In this document: piece after piece, positions 17,280 to 25,464 of the stretch | Layout: every line of letters starts with the position of its first letter | Position numbering within the stretch: position 1 is the first letter of the stretch | NCBI RefSeq assembly: GCF_026340565.1 | Contig: NZ_JAPEPB010000001.1 | Span: 7,352,001 to 7,416,000 of the forward strand | Direction of reading: 5' to 3' | Origin: Kitasatospora sp. NBC_01287 | Lineage (GTDB): Bacteria; Actinomycetota; Actinomycetes; Streptomycetales; Streptomycetaceae | Length of the DNA stretch: 64,000 nt | Notes under the pieces: model-generated | Databases searched by the model: none | What the model saw: only the letters and a program-made list of their open reading frames with translations | What the model was told of the DNA's origin: nothing | Position numbers and translations under genes: made by a program

Positions 17280-17609
17280 TCAGTCCTCCGTCGCCGGCCC
17301 GGCGGTTCGCCAGCTGAGCGTCACGTCGAAGTGTCCCTCGGCGGCGGTCTTGGCGATGACCACCCCCGCCTCGGCGTTGAGCTTGATGCCGAAGGAGACC
17401 TCGATCTGTTCGGGCTTCAGGTGCCGCAGTGAGCTCAGCACGGATTCGATGGTCGGACGGCTGGCGGCGAGCGCCTCGTCGAGCTGGTGCGCCGCCTCGG
17501 CGATGCCCTCGTTCGTGCGGGAGACCAGCTCGATCCCCGGGGAGTCCTCCTCCACCTCCACCACCAGGGAACTGCCCTGCGGGCCCCGGAAGCGCAGCAA
17601 CTCGGTCAC
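17280..17609 (-). CDS. Trypco1 / CU044_2847-like trypsin-co-occurring protein
   Basis: 109 residues. It begins TELLRFRGPQGSSLVVEVEE and contains the helix-strand block LSSLRHLKPEQIEVSFGIKL followed by VVIAKTAAEGHFDVTLSW. This is the pattern of the small domain that co-occurs with trypsin-like proteases in actinobacterial conflict systems (Trypco1). GTG start at 17609 with AGGGGG upstream. The stop is 3 bases before the trypsin-STAND start, so the two are certainly co-transcribed. A chaperone, inhibitor or adaptor role toward the protease is inferred from co-occurrence only. Confidence 0.75.
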   Translation of the reverse strand: MTELLRFRGPQGSSLVVEVEEDSPGIELVSRTNEGIAEAAHQLDEALAASRPTIESVLSSLRHLKPEQIEVSFGIKLNAEAGVVIAKTAAEGHFDVTLSWRTAGPATED

Positions 17610-17740
17610 AGATCCCCCTGGTTGACGTGTCCGGCCGATCGGCCACCGCCAGGATATCCGGGCCCGGGCGCCGGCTGAGACCTTTGCGTCGATAGCATGA
17701 CACCCGACTGGGACAGGGTCGGTCCGGCCTCGGGGGTGGC

Positions 17741-18781
17741 GTGGAGGAGTTCAGGCGGGAGATCCAGGACGCCCTGGAGGGTGCCGGCCCCGAGGGTGCT
17801 GGTCCCGGGGGTGCCGGTCCCGAGGGCGCGATGGCCGCGCCGCGGGCCCTGCGGGCGGCATTGAGCCGGGTCTGCACCGAGCTGCGCACCCTGGACCCGG
17901 GCCCCGGCGGGTCGACGGCCCTGGCGGTGGTCTATGAACTGGACGACGCGTTGAGCGCGGCCGCGACGCTTGCGGACGCAGTGCCCGGGCTGCTCGATGC
18001 CGCCCGCGCCGGCGCCTCCCTGCGGGGCGGTGTCGCGGAGTTGACGGGCCGTCTGGCCCGGGCCGCGGACCTGCTCGCGGCGGAGCGCGCCGACTTGACC
18101 AACCTGCTCGACCGTCAGGAGGAGCTGCGCCGACGCCTGGCCGACCACGCCGAACTGCGCCGCCAGGTCGACGAGCTTCGCCGGCTGGAGCGGATCGTCG
18201 GGGCCCTGGACGGGCTCGGCGAGCAGCAGGCGGCCATCAGCGCGCGGCTGCTGCACCTTCGCGGCAAGGACGCGGGCGTCGAGGACGCCCTGCGGATCAG
18301 CGCCGAGCGGCTGCTGCAGCTGTCCGAGGAGCAACTGGCGGTCCTCGCGCCGCAGACCCGGCAGGCGCTGGCTCGTGCCGAGCGCACCGAGGCCGCGCTC
18401 GCCGCGGAGCAGCGGACGTTCGACAGCGCACAGCAGCGGCTGGCCCTGGCCGAGCAGCAGCTTGCCGACCTGCGGGGCTTGCGCGACGGGCGGCTCGCCG
18501 CGCTGCGCCTGCACGCGCAGACCGACGCGGAACTGGCCAGGGCACTGGCCGGCAGCTCCTCATCACCTGATCCGACCGGGACTGCCGATCCGACCGGGAC
18601 TGCCGATAGGACCGGGACTGCCGGTGCGTCCGAGCGGTCCGCCCTGGCCGAGGCCGAAGCGCTGGCCACCTTGGTGGAGACCAGGCTCCGCGAGGTGGAC
18701 GCCCGGCTGCGCCAGGCCCTGGACCGGCGCGACCTGCGGGGCGCCGAGGAGCACGCGGCACTGTCCTGGACAGTCGACTGA
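17741..18781 (+). CDS. Coiled-coil protein of unknown function, divergent from the protease module
   Basis: 346 residues, GTG start at 17741. Residues about 100-270 and 290-340 are long charged Ala/Leu/Glu/Arg heptads (LLDRQEELRRRLADHAELRR), giving an almost wholly coiled-coil protein. Low-complexity inserts occur near the N terminus (repeats of GAGPEG) and at about 275-290 (an 18-base repeat encoding DPTGTA three times). There is no enzyme motif, signal peptide or membrane segment. It lies between two conflict-type modules and is the only gene of the block on this strand. A scaffold role is only a guess. Confidence 0.7.
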   Translation: MEEFRREIQDALEGAGPEGAGPGGAGPEGAMAAPRALRAALSRVCTELRTLDPGPGGSTALAVVYELDDALSAAATLADAVPGLLDAARAGASLRGGVAELTGRLARAADLLAAERADLTNLLDRQEELRRRLADHAELRRQVDELRRLERIVGALDGLGEQQAAISARLLHLRGKDAGVEDALRISAERLLQLSEEQLAVLAPQTRQALARAERTEAALAAEQRTFDSAQQRLALAEQQLADLRGLRDGRLAALRLHAQTDAELARALAGSSSSPDPTGTADPTGTADRTGTAGASERSALAEAEALATLVETRLREVDARLRQALDRRDLRGAEEHAALSWTVD

Positions 18782-18792
18782 CGCTGCCACGC

Positions 18793-18900
18793 GACACAGG
18801 CCCCGACACAGGCCGTGACACAGGCCGTGACACAGGCCGTGACACAGGCCGTGACACAGGCCGTGACACAGGCCGTGACACAGGCCGTGACGGAGGCCGC
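18793..18900. repeat. 12-bp minisatellite, nine units
   Basis: Nine units of GACACAGGCCGT (first and last units degenerate) fill the gap between convergent genes. The unit length is a multiple of 3, which creates a false ORF (MTQAVTQAV...). Confidence 0.85.
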
Positions 18901-18919
18901 GACGGGCTCGCGCCCGCCT

Positions 18920-21505
18920 TCACGGCGGCGGCACGTCCTCCGCCGTGAAGCCGACCGGCTCCGTGGCGGGCCCCTGCCACCCGGACCGGCCCAGGCGCTG
19001 GGCCAGGCGGATCTCCATCGCCTCAAGGAGTTCACCCACCGCTCGGGCGTTACCGAAGTCCCGTGGCTGTGCCGCCCGCCGGGCGTCGAACCAGGCCGCC
19101 GCGCGCTGCGCCGCCTCGGCCGACAGCAGGTAGCGGTCCGCCTCGGCCCGACGGCGCAGGATCTTCACCAGGTCGGCGGTCGGGTAGTGGTCGAAGTGCA
19201 GCGTCCGGGTGAAGCGGGAACGCAGGCCGCTGTTGGCGTCCAGGAACTCCCGCATCTCGTGCGGATAGCCGGCGGCGATCACCACCAACCGCCCGGGGTT
19301 CTCCATCATCTCCCGGGTCAGCGTGTCGACCGCCTCCCGGCCGTAGTCCTGGCGGCCCGGGCCGGCGGCGAGGCTGTAGGCCTCGTCGATGAAGAGCACC
19401 CCGTCCAGGGCGGAGCGGACGACCTCCTTGGTCTTCTGCGCGGTCTCGCCGATGTACTGGCCCACCAGTTCGGCGCGGGTCACCTCGACCACCTTGTCGG
19501 AGTGCAGCAGCCCGAGGGCGTGGAGGATCCGTCCGACCAGGCGGGCCACCGTGGTCTTCCCGGTCCCGGGCGGGCCGAGGAACAGCAGGTGCGGCGGCCG
19601 GGTGAGTTCCAGGCCGCGGGCCTGACGGAAGGCCAGCAGCTCGGTCATCCCGGTCAGGAACTCCCGCACCTTCGGCAGCCCCACCAGGTGGTCCAGCTCG
19701 GCGAGCAGGTCCGCGGCGGCAGGCGCGGGGCGCGGCAGGTAGGCCTGGTACTCCGAAGGGAGATCCTCGGGCAGCAGTGGCAGGTCGACCTCCTTCCGCA
19801 CCCGCCCCTGCCAGGCGCCGGACAGGGCCTCGGCCAGAAGCCGCACGGCGCGAGCGTTGCCGAACTTCTCGGTGCGGACCCGGTACATTCCGGCGAGGAC
19901 CGCGCGCAGCTGCTGGTGCGCGGCCTCGTCCGGGTGCAGGCCGCGGTCGGCCAGCATGCCGAGCAGGATGGCGTGGAGCGTCTCGGGGTCGTAGTCGGGA
20001 AAGTGGATCTGGGCCGCGAACCGGTCCGCCAGGCCCTGGTCGGCTTCGAGGAATTCCGCCATCTTGGCGGGGTAACCGGCCACCACCACTACCAGCCGCC
20101 CGCGGTCGTTCTCCATCCGCTGGACGAGTGAGGTGATCGCCTCGCCACCGAAGCCGTCCTGCTGGTCGCTCAGGCCGTGGGCCTCGTCGATGAAGAGCAC
20201 GCCGTCCAGGGCCCGGTCGATCAGCGCGTTGGTCCGTTCCGCGGTCTGGCCGACGAATCCGGCGACGAGGTCCGGGGCCTTGGCTTCGACGAGGTGGCCG
20301 CGGTGCAGCAGGCCGAGGTCGCGGTAGATCTCACCCACCAGGCGGGCAACGGTGGTCTTTCCGGTCCCGGGGTTGCCGCTGAACACCAGGTGGTGGGCCC
20401 CGGGGTCACGCGGGGTCACGCCCCGGGCAACGAGCTCCCGGGTGGACTCGGTCCGGTCGCGCAGGGCGCGCAGGTGTCGCTTGATGGGCTCCAGACCCGG
20501 CATGGCCCTGAGCCGCGCCCAAGGGGTGTCGTCGTACGGCGTCACCGACGTGACCAGGCCGCGGTCGAGGACCGCGCGCCGGCTGAGCGCGGTCCCGTCG
20601 GTGATCAGCCCGCGCAGGTCCTCGCGCCAGGCGGAGGCCCGGCGCGGGCGGCCGGCGAAGGAGCGCAGCACCGGTTCGAGTTCCTGCCAGTCGCCGATCC
20701 GCAACCCCTCCTGCAGGCGCAGCCTCTGGATCAGGCGCCCGAGCTCCGCGTCCTGCGGGAGGTCGACGCGAAAGGCGCCGCCGAGCGCCGACTGTTCGAT
20801 CTGGGCCCGGATGAAGCCGGCGAGCGCCGGATAGGCGCCCTGGGCGGCCACCAGGCGCTCGGCCTCGCCGAGGGTCGCCTGCCGGAAGACGAAGATCCAC
20901 CGGTTGCCGCTGAGGTGGTCCCTGGCCTGGTCGGCCAGGGCGCCGGCCAGTTGCCGCGCCGCCTGGTGGTGGCGCAGGATCTCCTCGGCCTGGGTGTAGA
21001 CCACCGCGCTGCGCACCGCGCGGTGCCGCAGGTATCCGTGATGCGTCATCACCGCGAACGGGTCCGCCACGGCGCGCGCGGGCGGGGCCTGGCCGGCGGC
21101 GACGTCCCGGGCGGGGAGCGGGGTGCCGGTGTCGCCGCCGAGCCGCAGCCGTCCCAGCGGGCCGCGCAGGCCCGGATTGCGCATCAGCGGGCCGGGGCCG
21201 GCGGCCGGGGCCGCCGCGTCGGGCCGGCTGAGCCGCCGGGATTCGGGGTCGCGGAAGTAGAGCGGCCGGCTCAGCGAGGAGTAGACGATCCGCTGGTAGC
21301 CCTCGGCGCGCAGCAGCCGCCACAGCACCTCCTCAAGCCCGCGCACCCGGTAGTCGGGGTCGACGAAGATGTCGTCCACGCCCGGACCGTAGAGCACGGT
21401 GAACGGCTCGTCAGTGCTCAGCCGCAGCCCACGGAACCGCTCCCCGCGCTGCTCGTCGCCGCCGCGCGAGGCGGAGCGGTCCGACCACGATGCCGGGGTG
21501 CTCAC
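18920..21505 (-). CDS. Double AAA+ ATPase of CbxX/CfxQ type
   Basis: 861 residues. GTG start at 21505 overlaps the upstream stop by 4 bases (GTGA). Residues 1-340 are an unrecognised N-terminal region. Two CbxX-type AAA+ modules follow: Walker A GNPGTGKTT at about 374 with Walker B VLFIDEAHGL, and GPPGTGKTT at about 642 with VLFIDEAYSL. Both have the RF-x-x-x-[IL]-x-F-x-x-Y block and the RDFGNARAV / KFGNARAV sensor motif. The family includes Rubisco activases and the EccA ATPases of type VII secretion, which remodel partner proteins. Here the last place in the operon and partnership with coiled-coil and GTPase genes suggest remodelling or assembly of the system. Both ATPase sites look intact. 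Confidence 0.85.
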   Translation of the reverse strand: MSTPASWSDRSASRGGDEQRGERFRGLRLSTDEPFTVLYGPGVDDIFVDPDYRVRGLEEVLWRLLRAEGYQRIVYSSLSRPLYFRDPESRRLSRPDAAAPAAGPGPLMRNPGLRGPLGRLRLGGDTGTPLPARDVAAGQAPPARAVADPFAVMTHHGYLRHRAVRSAVVYTQAEEILRHHQAARQLAGALADQARDHLSGNRWIFVFRQATLGEAERLVAAQGAYPALAGFIRAQIEQSALGGAFRVDLPQDAELGRLIQRLRLQEGLRIGDWQELEPVLRSFAGRPRRASAWREDLRGLITDGTALSRRAVLDRGLVTSVTPYDDTPWARLRAMPGLEPIKRHLRALRDRTESTRELVARGVTPRDPGAHHLVFSGNPGTGKTTVARLVGEIYRDLGLLHRGHLVEAKAPDLVAGFVGQTAERTNALIDRALDGVLFIDEAHGLSDQQDGFGGEAITSLVQRMENDRGRLVVVVAGYPAKMAEFLEADQGLADRFAAQIHFPDYDPETLHAILLGMLADRGLHPDEAAHQQLRAVLAGMYRVRTEKFGNARAVRLLAEALSGAWQGRVRKEVDLPLLPEDLPSEYQAYLPRPAPAAADLLAELDHLVGLPKVREFLTGMTELLAFRQARGLELTRPPHLLFLGPPGTGKTTVARLVGRILHALGLLHSDKVVEVTRAELVGQYIGETAQKTKEVVRSALDGVLFIDEAYSLAAGPGRQDYGREAVDTLTREMMENPGRLVVIAAGYPHEMREFLDANSGLRSRFTRTLHFDHYPTADLVKILRRRAEADRYLLSAEAAQRAAAWFDARRAAQPRDFGNARAVGELLEAMEIRLAQRLGRSGWQGPATEPVGFTAEDVPPP

Positions 21506-22905
21506 GGACCGGGGACCTCGTCGCGTCGGGCCCCGCGCCTTCGATGGGCCGCCGGGTCGTACCGGTCCTCGGCCGGCTCCGGCGTCGGGTCCAAGGCCGG
21601 TGCGGGTGGGAGTTCGGCCACCGGGACCTGCACCTGGTGGCCGCGTTCGGCGAGCGCGTACCGGATCGCCTCGGCACGGCTGCGCTGGTCGGCCTCCGAC
21701 TCGGTGTCCTGGTCGAAGGAGAGCACGCGCAGCACCACGGCGCCGGAATCCGGTTCGGCCTGCTCGATGTCGATGACGATCTTGCTGCCGTTCTCGTGGC
21801 GGAGTCTGGCGAAGAAGCCCCCGCGCTGGTCCGCGTCGACGAACTCGGCGTCTTCGAAGGAGTAGAAGGCGGTCTCGGCCAGCACGTGCGCCACCTCGTC
21901 GGCGAGGTTGACCCGGATCTGCGAGGCGAGCTGGCTCAGGGCGGCCCGCTGGACGGCGTCGCTCAGCCGGGCCTCCAGCATCGGCACCTCCTGCTCGCCG
22001 ATCAGCCGCAGTTCCTGCGCCGAAGTGGCCTCGTCCCGGGCCCGGTCCAGCACCAGGGCGGTGACCCGGCGCAGTTCTTCGAGCCCTCCGCCCGACCAGT
22101 AGTCGACGTCGAGCACCGCACCGGGGATCTCCCGCCGGTCGGGCCCGAGCACGGGTCGCTCGGCATTCTCCTCGATCAGTCGTTCGACCAGTGCCGCGGC
22201 CTGCACCGCGGCCACCTGCCATGACCTGCGGGCCAGATCCTCCTGCTCGATCCGGACCCGGAGTTCGCCAAGAGCGTGGTAGCTCTCTTGGGAGACGGCC
22301 AGCGACGCGTCATAGCGGCAGAGCGCGTGATTCTCCCGGGCCTGCGCCACCCTGGTCCGCACGGCAGCCAACTCCCCGGGTGCGTAGCGCTCGTGCGGCA
22401 GGGTCTCGGCGATCAGGGCCGTGATCGTGTCCGCGTCCGCGAGCCAGGTGCGGGACAACTCCTCGGCACGGGCGCGGTCACGGGTCAGTTCGCCGAGCTG
22501 CTGGGCCAGACCCGCGCTCTGCGCGATCCGTTCGTGGCGCTCGGCCGCGAGCGCGGAGGCCATGGCGCGCTGCTGGGCGTCCAGCGCCTCCCGCGTCTCG
22601 GCCCGCAGTTCCCCGACTCCCTCTGTCAGTTTCCGCTGGAGGTCGGCGGTCTGCTGCTGCAGGCGCCGGTTGGTCTCGGCCTCCAGCGCACGGGTCTGTT
22701 CGCTGAGCCGTTGGATGCCCGCCTCGCTGCGCTGCTGCCGGTCGCGCACGTCCGCGAAGCCGTTCGCCACGTCGACCTGGGCCTGCCGGCGTACGTCCTC
22801 CAGGAGCCGGGGAAGGTCGCGGCGGACCTCCCTGAGCTGCTCAGCACTGCGCAGCAGCCCGTACCACGCGGACTCGTCCACCTGGATGCGCTTCCTACCG
22901 CTCAT
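21502..22905 (-). CDS. Coiled-coil protein of the GTPase/AAA+ operon
   Basis: 467 residues starting MSGRKRIQVDESAWYGLLRS. Residues about 15-160 are a long coiled coil (RDRQQRSEAGIQRLSEQTRA). Residues about 190-400 form a mixed alpha-beta region with LDVDYWSGGGLEEL and FSFEDAEF-like segments, and the tail is Pro/Arg-rich. No enzyme motif is visible. It overlaps the radical-SAM stop by 4 bases (ATGA) and the AAA+ start by 4 bases, so translation is coupled on both sides. Likely a structural partner of the AAA+ ATPase (inferred). Confidence 0.8.
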   Translation of the reverse strand: MSGRKRIQVDESAWYGLLRSAEQLREVRRDLPRLLEDVRRQAQVDVANGFADVRDRQQRSEAGIQRLSEQTRALEAETNRRLQQQTADLQRKLTEGVGELRAETREALDAQQRAMASALAAERHERIAQSAGLAQQLGELTRDRARAEELSRTWLADADTITALIAETLPHERYAPGELAAVRTRVAQARENHALCRYDASLAVSQESYHALGELRVRIEQEDLARRSWQVAAVQAAALVERLIEENAERPVLGPDRREIPGAVLDVDYWSGGGLEELRRVTALVLDRARDEATSAQELRLIGEQEVPMLEARLSDAVQRAALSQLASQIRVNLADEVAHVLAETAFYSFEDAEFVDADQRGGFFARLRHENGSKIVIDIEQAEPDSGAVVLRVLSFDQDTESEADQRSRAEAIRYALAERGHQVQVPVAELPPAPALDPTPEPAEDRYDPAAHRRRGARRDEVPGP

Positions 22906-23630
22906 CGTTGCCCATCCGTTCCGTCACATTCCCTCTTGCGTCCTTGGTCGCACCGGGGTTGCCGCCCGTCAGGGCCCGGACCGCGTCCACCGGGGTTGCC
23001 GCCCGTCAGGGCCCGGACCGTGTCCACCGCGGTGTCGAAGGCGGTGAGCAGCCCGGGCGGGGGCACGCCGACGAGCAGCGCGGTCGGTCCCTCCAGCGCG
23101 ATCTCGACACTGCGCGGGCCTTCCTCGAAGTCGGTGCCGGCCTCCTCAGCGCGAGGGTTGAGCCGGTGCACCCGCTGGTTGCGGCTGCCGCGCAGCCCCC
23201 GCCCGTCGTCCAGCGCGGCGACGTACAGGCCGTCGACCAGGGTGTCGACACAGGCCAGCAGCCGGGCGACACCCGGGTTGGGCGGGTCCGCGCGCAGCCG
23301 CTCCAGGCGGTAGCCCGTGAAGCAGAGCACCGAGAGGTCGCGCGCGGCCCGGGCGTGGGCCACCATCTCGGCGAGCGCGTCCGCCTGCGCCATCGGCTCG
23401 CCGCCGGAGAGGGTCAGGCCCGTCACCCGCGCGTCACCCAGCAGCTCCGAGGCCAGCTCACGCGGGGTCACCAGCCGGGTTCGCCGGTCCGGTATCCACT
23501 GCGGCGACATGCAGCCAGGGCAGGTGAAGGGGCAGCCCTGCACCCACAGGACGGAGCGCAGACCCGGCCCCAGGGCCCGGGTGCCCACACGCGTGGCGGC
23601 CACGTTGACCAGGAGCCCGGTCGCGCTCAC
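22902..23630 (-). CDS. Radical-SAM / 4Fe-4S activase-like protein
   Basis: 242 residues; GTG start at 23630 overlaps the upstream stop (GTGA). It carries the radical-SAM cluster motif C-x3-C-x2-C as GCPFTCPGCMSPQW, then TLSGGEPMAQADAL (SAM-binding GGEP) and LSVLCFTGYRLERL. This fits the small NrdG/PflA-type activase group (4Fe-4S single-cluster domain). Such proteins make a 5'-deoxyadenosyl radical to activate or modify a partner; the partner is probably encoded in this operon. The C terminus is altered by a 37-bp tandem duplication (22951-23024) that shifts the frame and replaces the last residues. It overlaps the next gene by 4 bases. Confidence 0.82.
   Translation of the reverse strand: MSATGLLVNVAATRVGTRALGPGLRSVLWVQGCPFTCPGCMSPQWIPDRRTRLVTPRELASELLGDARVTGLTLSGGEPMAQADALAEMVAHARAARDLSVLCFTGYRLERLRADPPNPGVARLLACVDTLVDGLYVAALDDGRGLRGSRNQRVHRLNPRAEEAGTDFEEGPRSVEIALEGPTALLVGVPPPGLLTAFDTAVDTVRALTGGNPGGRGPGPDGRQPRCDQGRKRECDGTDGQR
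22951..23024. repeat. 37-bp tandem duplication inside the radical-SAM gene
   Basis: Copies 22951-22987 and 22988-23024 differ by one base. The unit length is not a multiple of 3, so the duplication changes the frame of the C terminus. Confidence 0.9.
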
Positions 23631-24127
23631 CGGAGCCCGCCCGAGGGGGCGGCGCCGGCCGAGGGCCCGTGGTAGCTGAAGGCCGTCCCGCCCACCACGA
23701 CGCGGCTGCCGGGTGCGCAGGTCGCCGCGCTGGCCCGCGCGGCCGAACCATCCGGGCTGTAGCGGATGCGGACGGAAAGGCGCAGCCGGCCGCCGGTCAG
23801 CCGGCGCCGGCCGTACACCCGCCCGGCGCCGCCGACCTGTGGACGCAGCGCGACGCTTCGGCCGGTGAGGACGACGCGTTCCGGCCGGCTCCCGCCGAAG
23901 GCCGGCTCCACCAGCAGGTACCCGTCCAGGGCCGGCCGGTTGGCTCCGAGCCAGCCGAGCCCGGCCAGCAGCAGGAGCAGCAGCAGGAAGCCGATCAGGG
24001 CGCCGAAGAGCAGCGGGAGCAGCACGCACAGGGCGAGCAGGGCCACGACCGCCAGGGTCAGGGACCGGGTTCGGGAGCCGCGGGTGAGCCACGCGGCCGG
24101 GTCGAAACGGTGGTCGGTTAAGTTCAC
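23627..24127 (-). CDS. Small membrane protein of the GTPase/AAA+ operon
   Basis: 166 residues, GTG start at 24127 overlapping the upstream stop. A hydrophobic hairpin at about residues 24-62 (LTLAVVALLALCVLLPLLFG, then LIGFLLLLLLLAGLGWLG) gives two membrane passes with a short turn. The remaining 100 residues are a soluble beta-rich domain. No family is recognised. It could anchor the complex at the membrane (inferred). Confidence 0.7.
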   Translation of the reverse strand: MNLTDHRFDPAAWLTRGSRTRSLTLAVVALLALCVLLPLLFGALIGFLLLLLLLAGLGWLGANRPALDGYLLVEPAFGGSRPERVVLTGRSVALRPQVGGAGRVYGRRRLTGGRLRLSVRIRYSPDGSAARASAATCAPGSRVVVGGTAFSYHGPSAGAAPSGGLR

Positions 24128-25464
24128 TGCCGCACTTCCTCAAAGTCGCCCGGCAGCTCGCCGAGGGGGTACTCGTGGGATGCGCCGCCGTCCGCTGGCC
24201 GCAGCACCAGCCGGGCCGTGCCGTCAAGGGCGAGCGCGACGCCGACGTGGAATCGCTCATCCGGTGTGCTCGCGGGCAGCCGAGCCGAGCCGGCCCTTAC
24301 GGTCCGCCCGCCGTCCGCCTCGCGCGCCCAGACCTCGACCTCCCGGGGGACGTCGCCGGCGCCGCCCACGGCGACCGGCCGCCCGCCCTCGCAGGCGAAG
24401 ACCGCAGGCGCCGCGGGGACCAGGGCACCGGGTGGGCACAGGGTCAGCTCGGCTGAGGTCAGTCGGCCGTGGCGCACCCGTCGGGTGCCGATCACCAGTG
24501 CGTGCGGATAGCGGTCCGCGGCGTCGACCCGACCCGCGGCGACCAGGGACGCGCCGAGGACGGCGGCCAGTGCGGGGTCGACCCCACCGGGCAGCTCGAC
24601 GCACCCGCCCGTTCCGCCCGCCTGCCGGCGCAGGGCCGCCAGCCGGGCGGCGCCGCCCACCACGACGGTGGGCAGGGCGTCGATGGTGGCCTCGGCCAGG
24701 GCCTGCCGCAGCTCCTCGCGCAGTGGTAGCAGGGCTCGCCGCAGGATCCCGGCGGGCACCTCCCGGCCGCGGAGCCACAGCACGGGCGTGTCGTCGTGCC
24801 GGGCCGGGTCCAGCTCGGCGCGGGCGAGTGAGAGGTCGAGGCGCTCGCCGGCTCCTGGGGCCCCGAGTGCCTGTCCCAGGGCCGCCAGTGAGGCCGCGTC
24901 GGCTCCGCCCGGCCCGGCGTCGGTCACGGCGTCGGTCACGGCGTGAGTCGCGGCGTCAGTCACGGCGTCAGTCACGGCGTCGTCGAAGGCGGCGCCGTAC
25001 CCGCCGTGCGGTCGGCGCCGCACGGTCCGCAGCACCGTCAGGCGGTGCGGCGCGAGTGAGCACACGGTGATCTCCACCGCCGCGGCGCCCAGCTCGCACA
25101 CCGCCCACGTCCCCTGCTGCGCCCCGCCGTCGTGGCGCAGCAGGGCGAGCACGGCCACCGCCGGGCGCAGCAGCCGAGGCGGCGGAAAGGCGCCCGGGTC
25201 CGTCCCGAAGCATTCGACGATCACCTGGGAGCAGGCCGCCGACTGCGCCGGCGGGCAGAGCAGGACGACGGCGTCCGGCGGGCCGTGGCGGGCGAGGAAC
25301 GCGGCGCAGCCCTCGGCCAGCACCAGTTGGCCCGCGCGGCCGGGTGCCACCGGCAGGCCCTCCCCGGGGAGGGCGCCCTCCAGATCGGCCAGGCCGGGGC
25401 GGCCGGCGGCGTCCAGGTGGGCGAACCGCACGAAGCGCGTTCCGATGTCGATGGCCAGGCTCAC
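24124..25464 (-). CDS. Hsp70/actin-fold ATPase-like protein
   Basis: 446 residues; GTG start at 25464 overlaps the GAP1-like stop by 4 bases. Phosphate-1 motif LAIDIGTRFVRFAHLD at the N terminus, phosphate-2-like AVCELGAAAVEITV in the middle and adenosine-type TVVVGGAARLAALRR near residue 270 define an actin/Hsp70 nucleotide fold. The usual Hsp70 length is cut, and the C-terminal 150 residues are a beta-rich domain in place of the normal substrate lid. An internal 12-base tandem repeat (24910-24981, giving DAVTDAVTDA) lengthens a loop. It may be a chaperone or an ATP-dependent switch working with the AAA+ and GTPase partners (inferred). Confidence 0.75.
   Translation of the reverse strand: MSLAIDIGTRFVRFAHLDAAGRPGLADLEGALPGEGLPVAPGRAGQLVLAEGCAAFLARHGPPDAVVLLCPPAQSAACSQVIVECFGTDPGAFPPPRLLRPAVAVLALLRHDGGAQQGTWAVCELGAAAVEITVCSLAPHRLTVLRTVRRRPHGGYGAAFDDAVTDAVTDAATHAVTDAVTDAGPGGADAASLAALGQALGAPGAGERLDLSLARAELDPARHDDTPVLWLRGREVPAGILRRALLPLREELRQALAEATIDALPTVVVGGAARLAALRRQAGGTGGCVELPGGVDPALAAVLGASLVAAGRVDAADRYPHALVIGTRRVRHGRLTSAELTLCPPGALVPAAPAVFACEGGRPVAVGGAGDVPREVEVWAREADGGRTVRAGSARLPASTPDERFHVGVALALDGTARLVLRPADGGASHEYPLGELPGDFEEVRQ

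Noticed and set aside
18815..20131. Forward ORF starting MTQAVTQAVTQAV
   Set aside because: Begins in the 12-bp minisatellite and then reads antisense to the AAA+ gene.
22902..24260. Longer 452-residue radical-SAM ORF
   Set aside because: Its front is antisense or out-of-frame to the membrane protein gene; the GTG at 23630 gives a 4-base overlap and a normal activase length.
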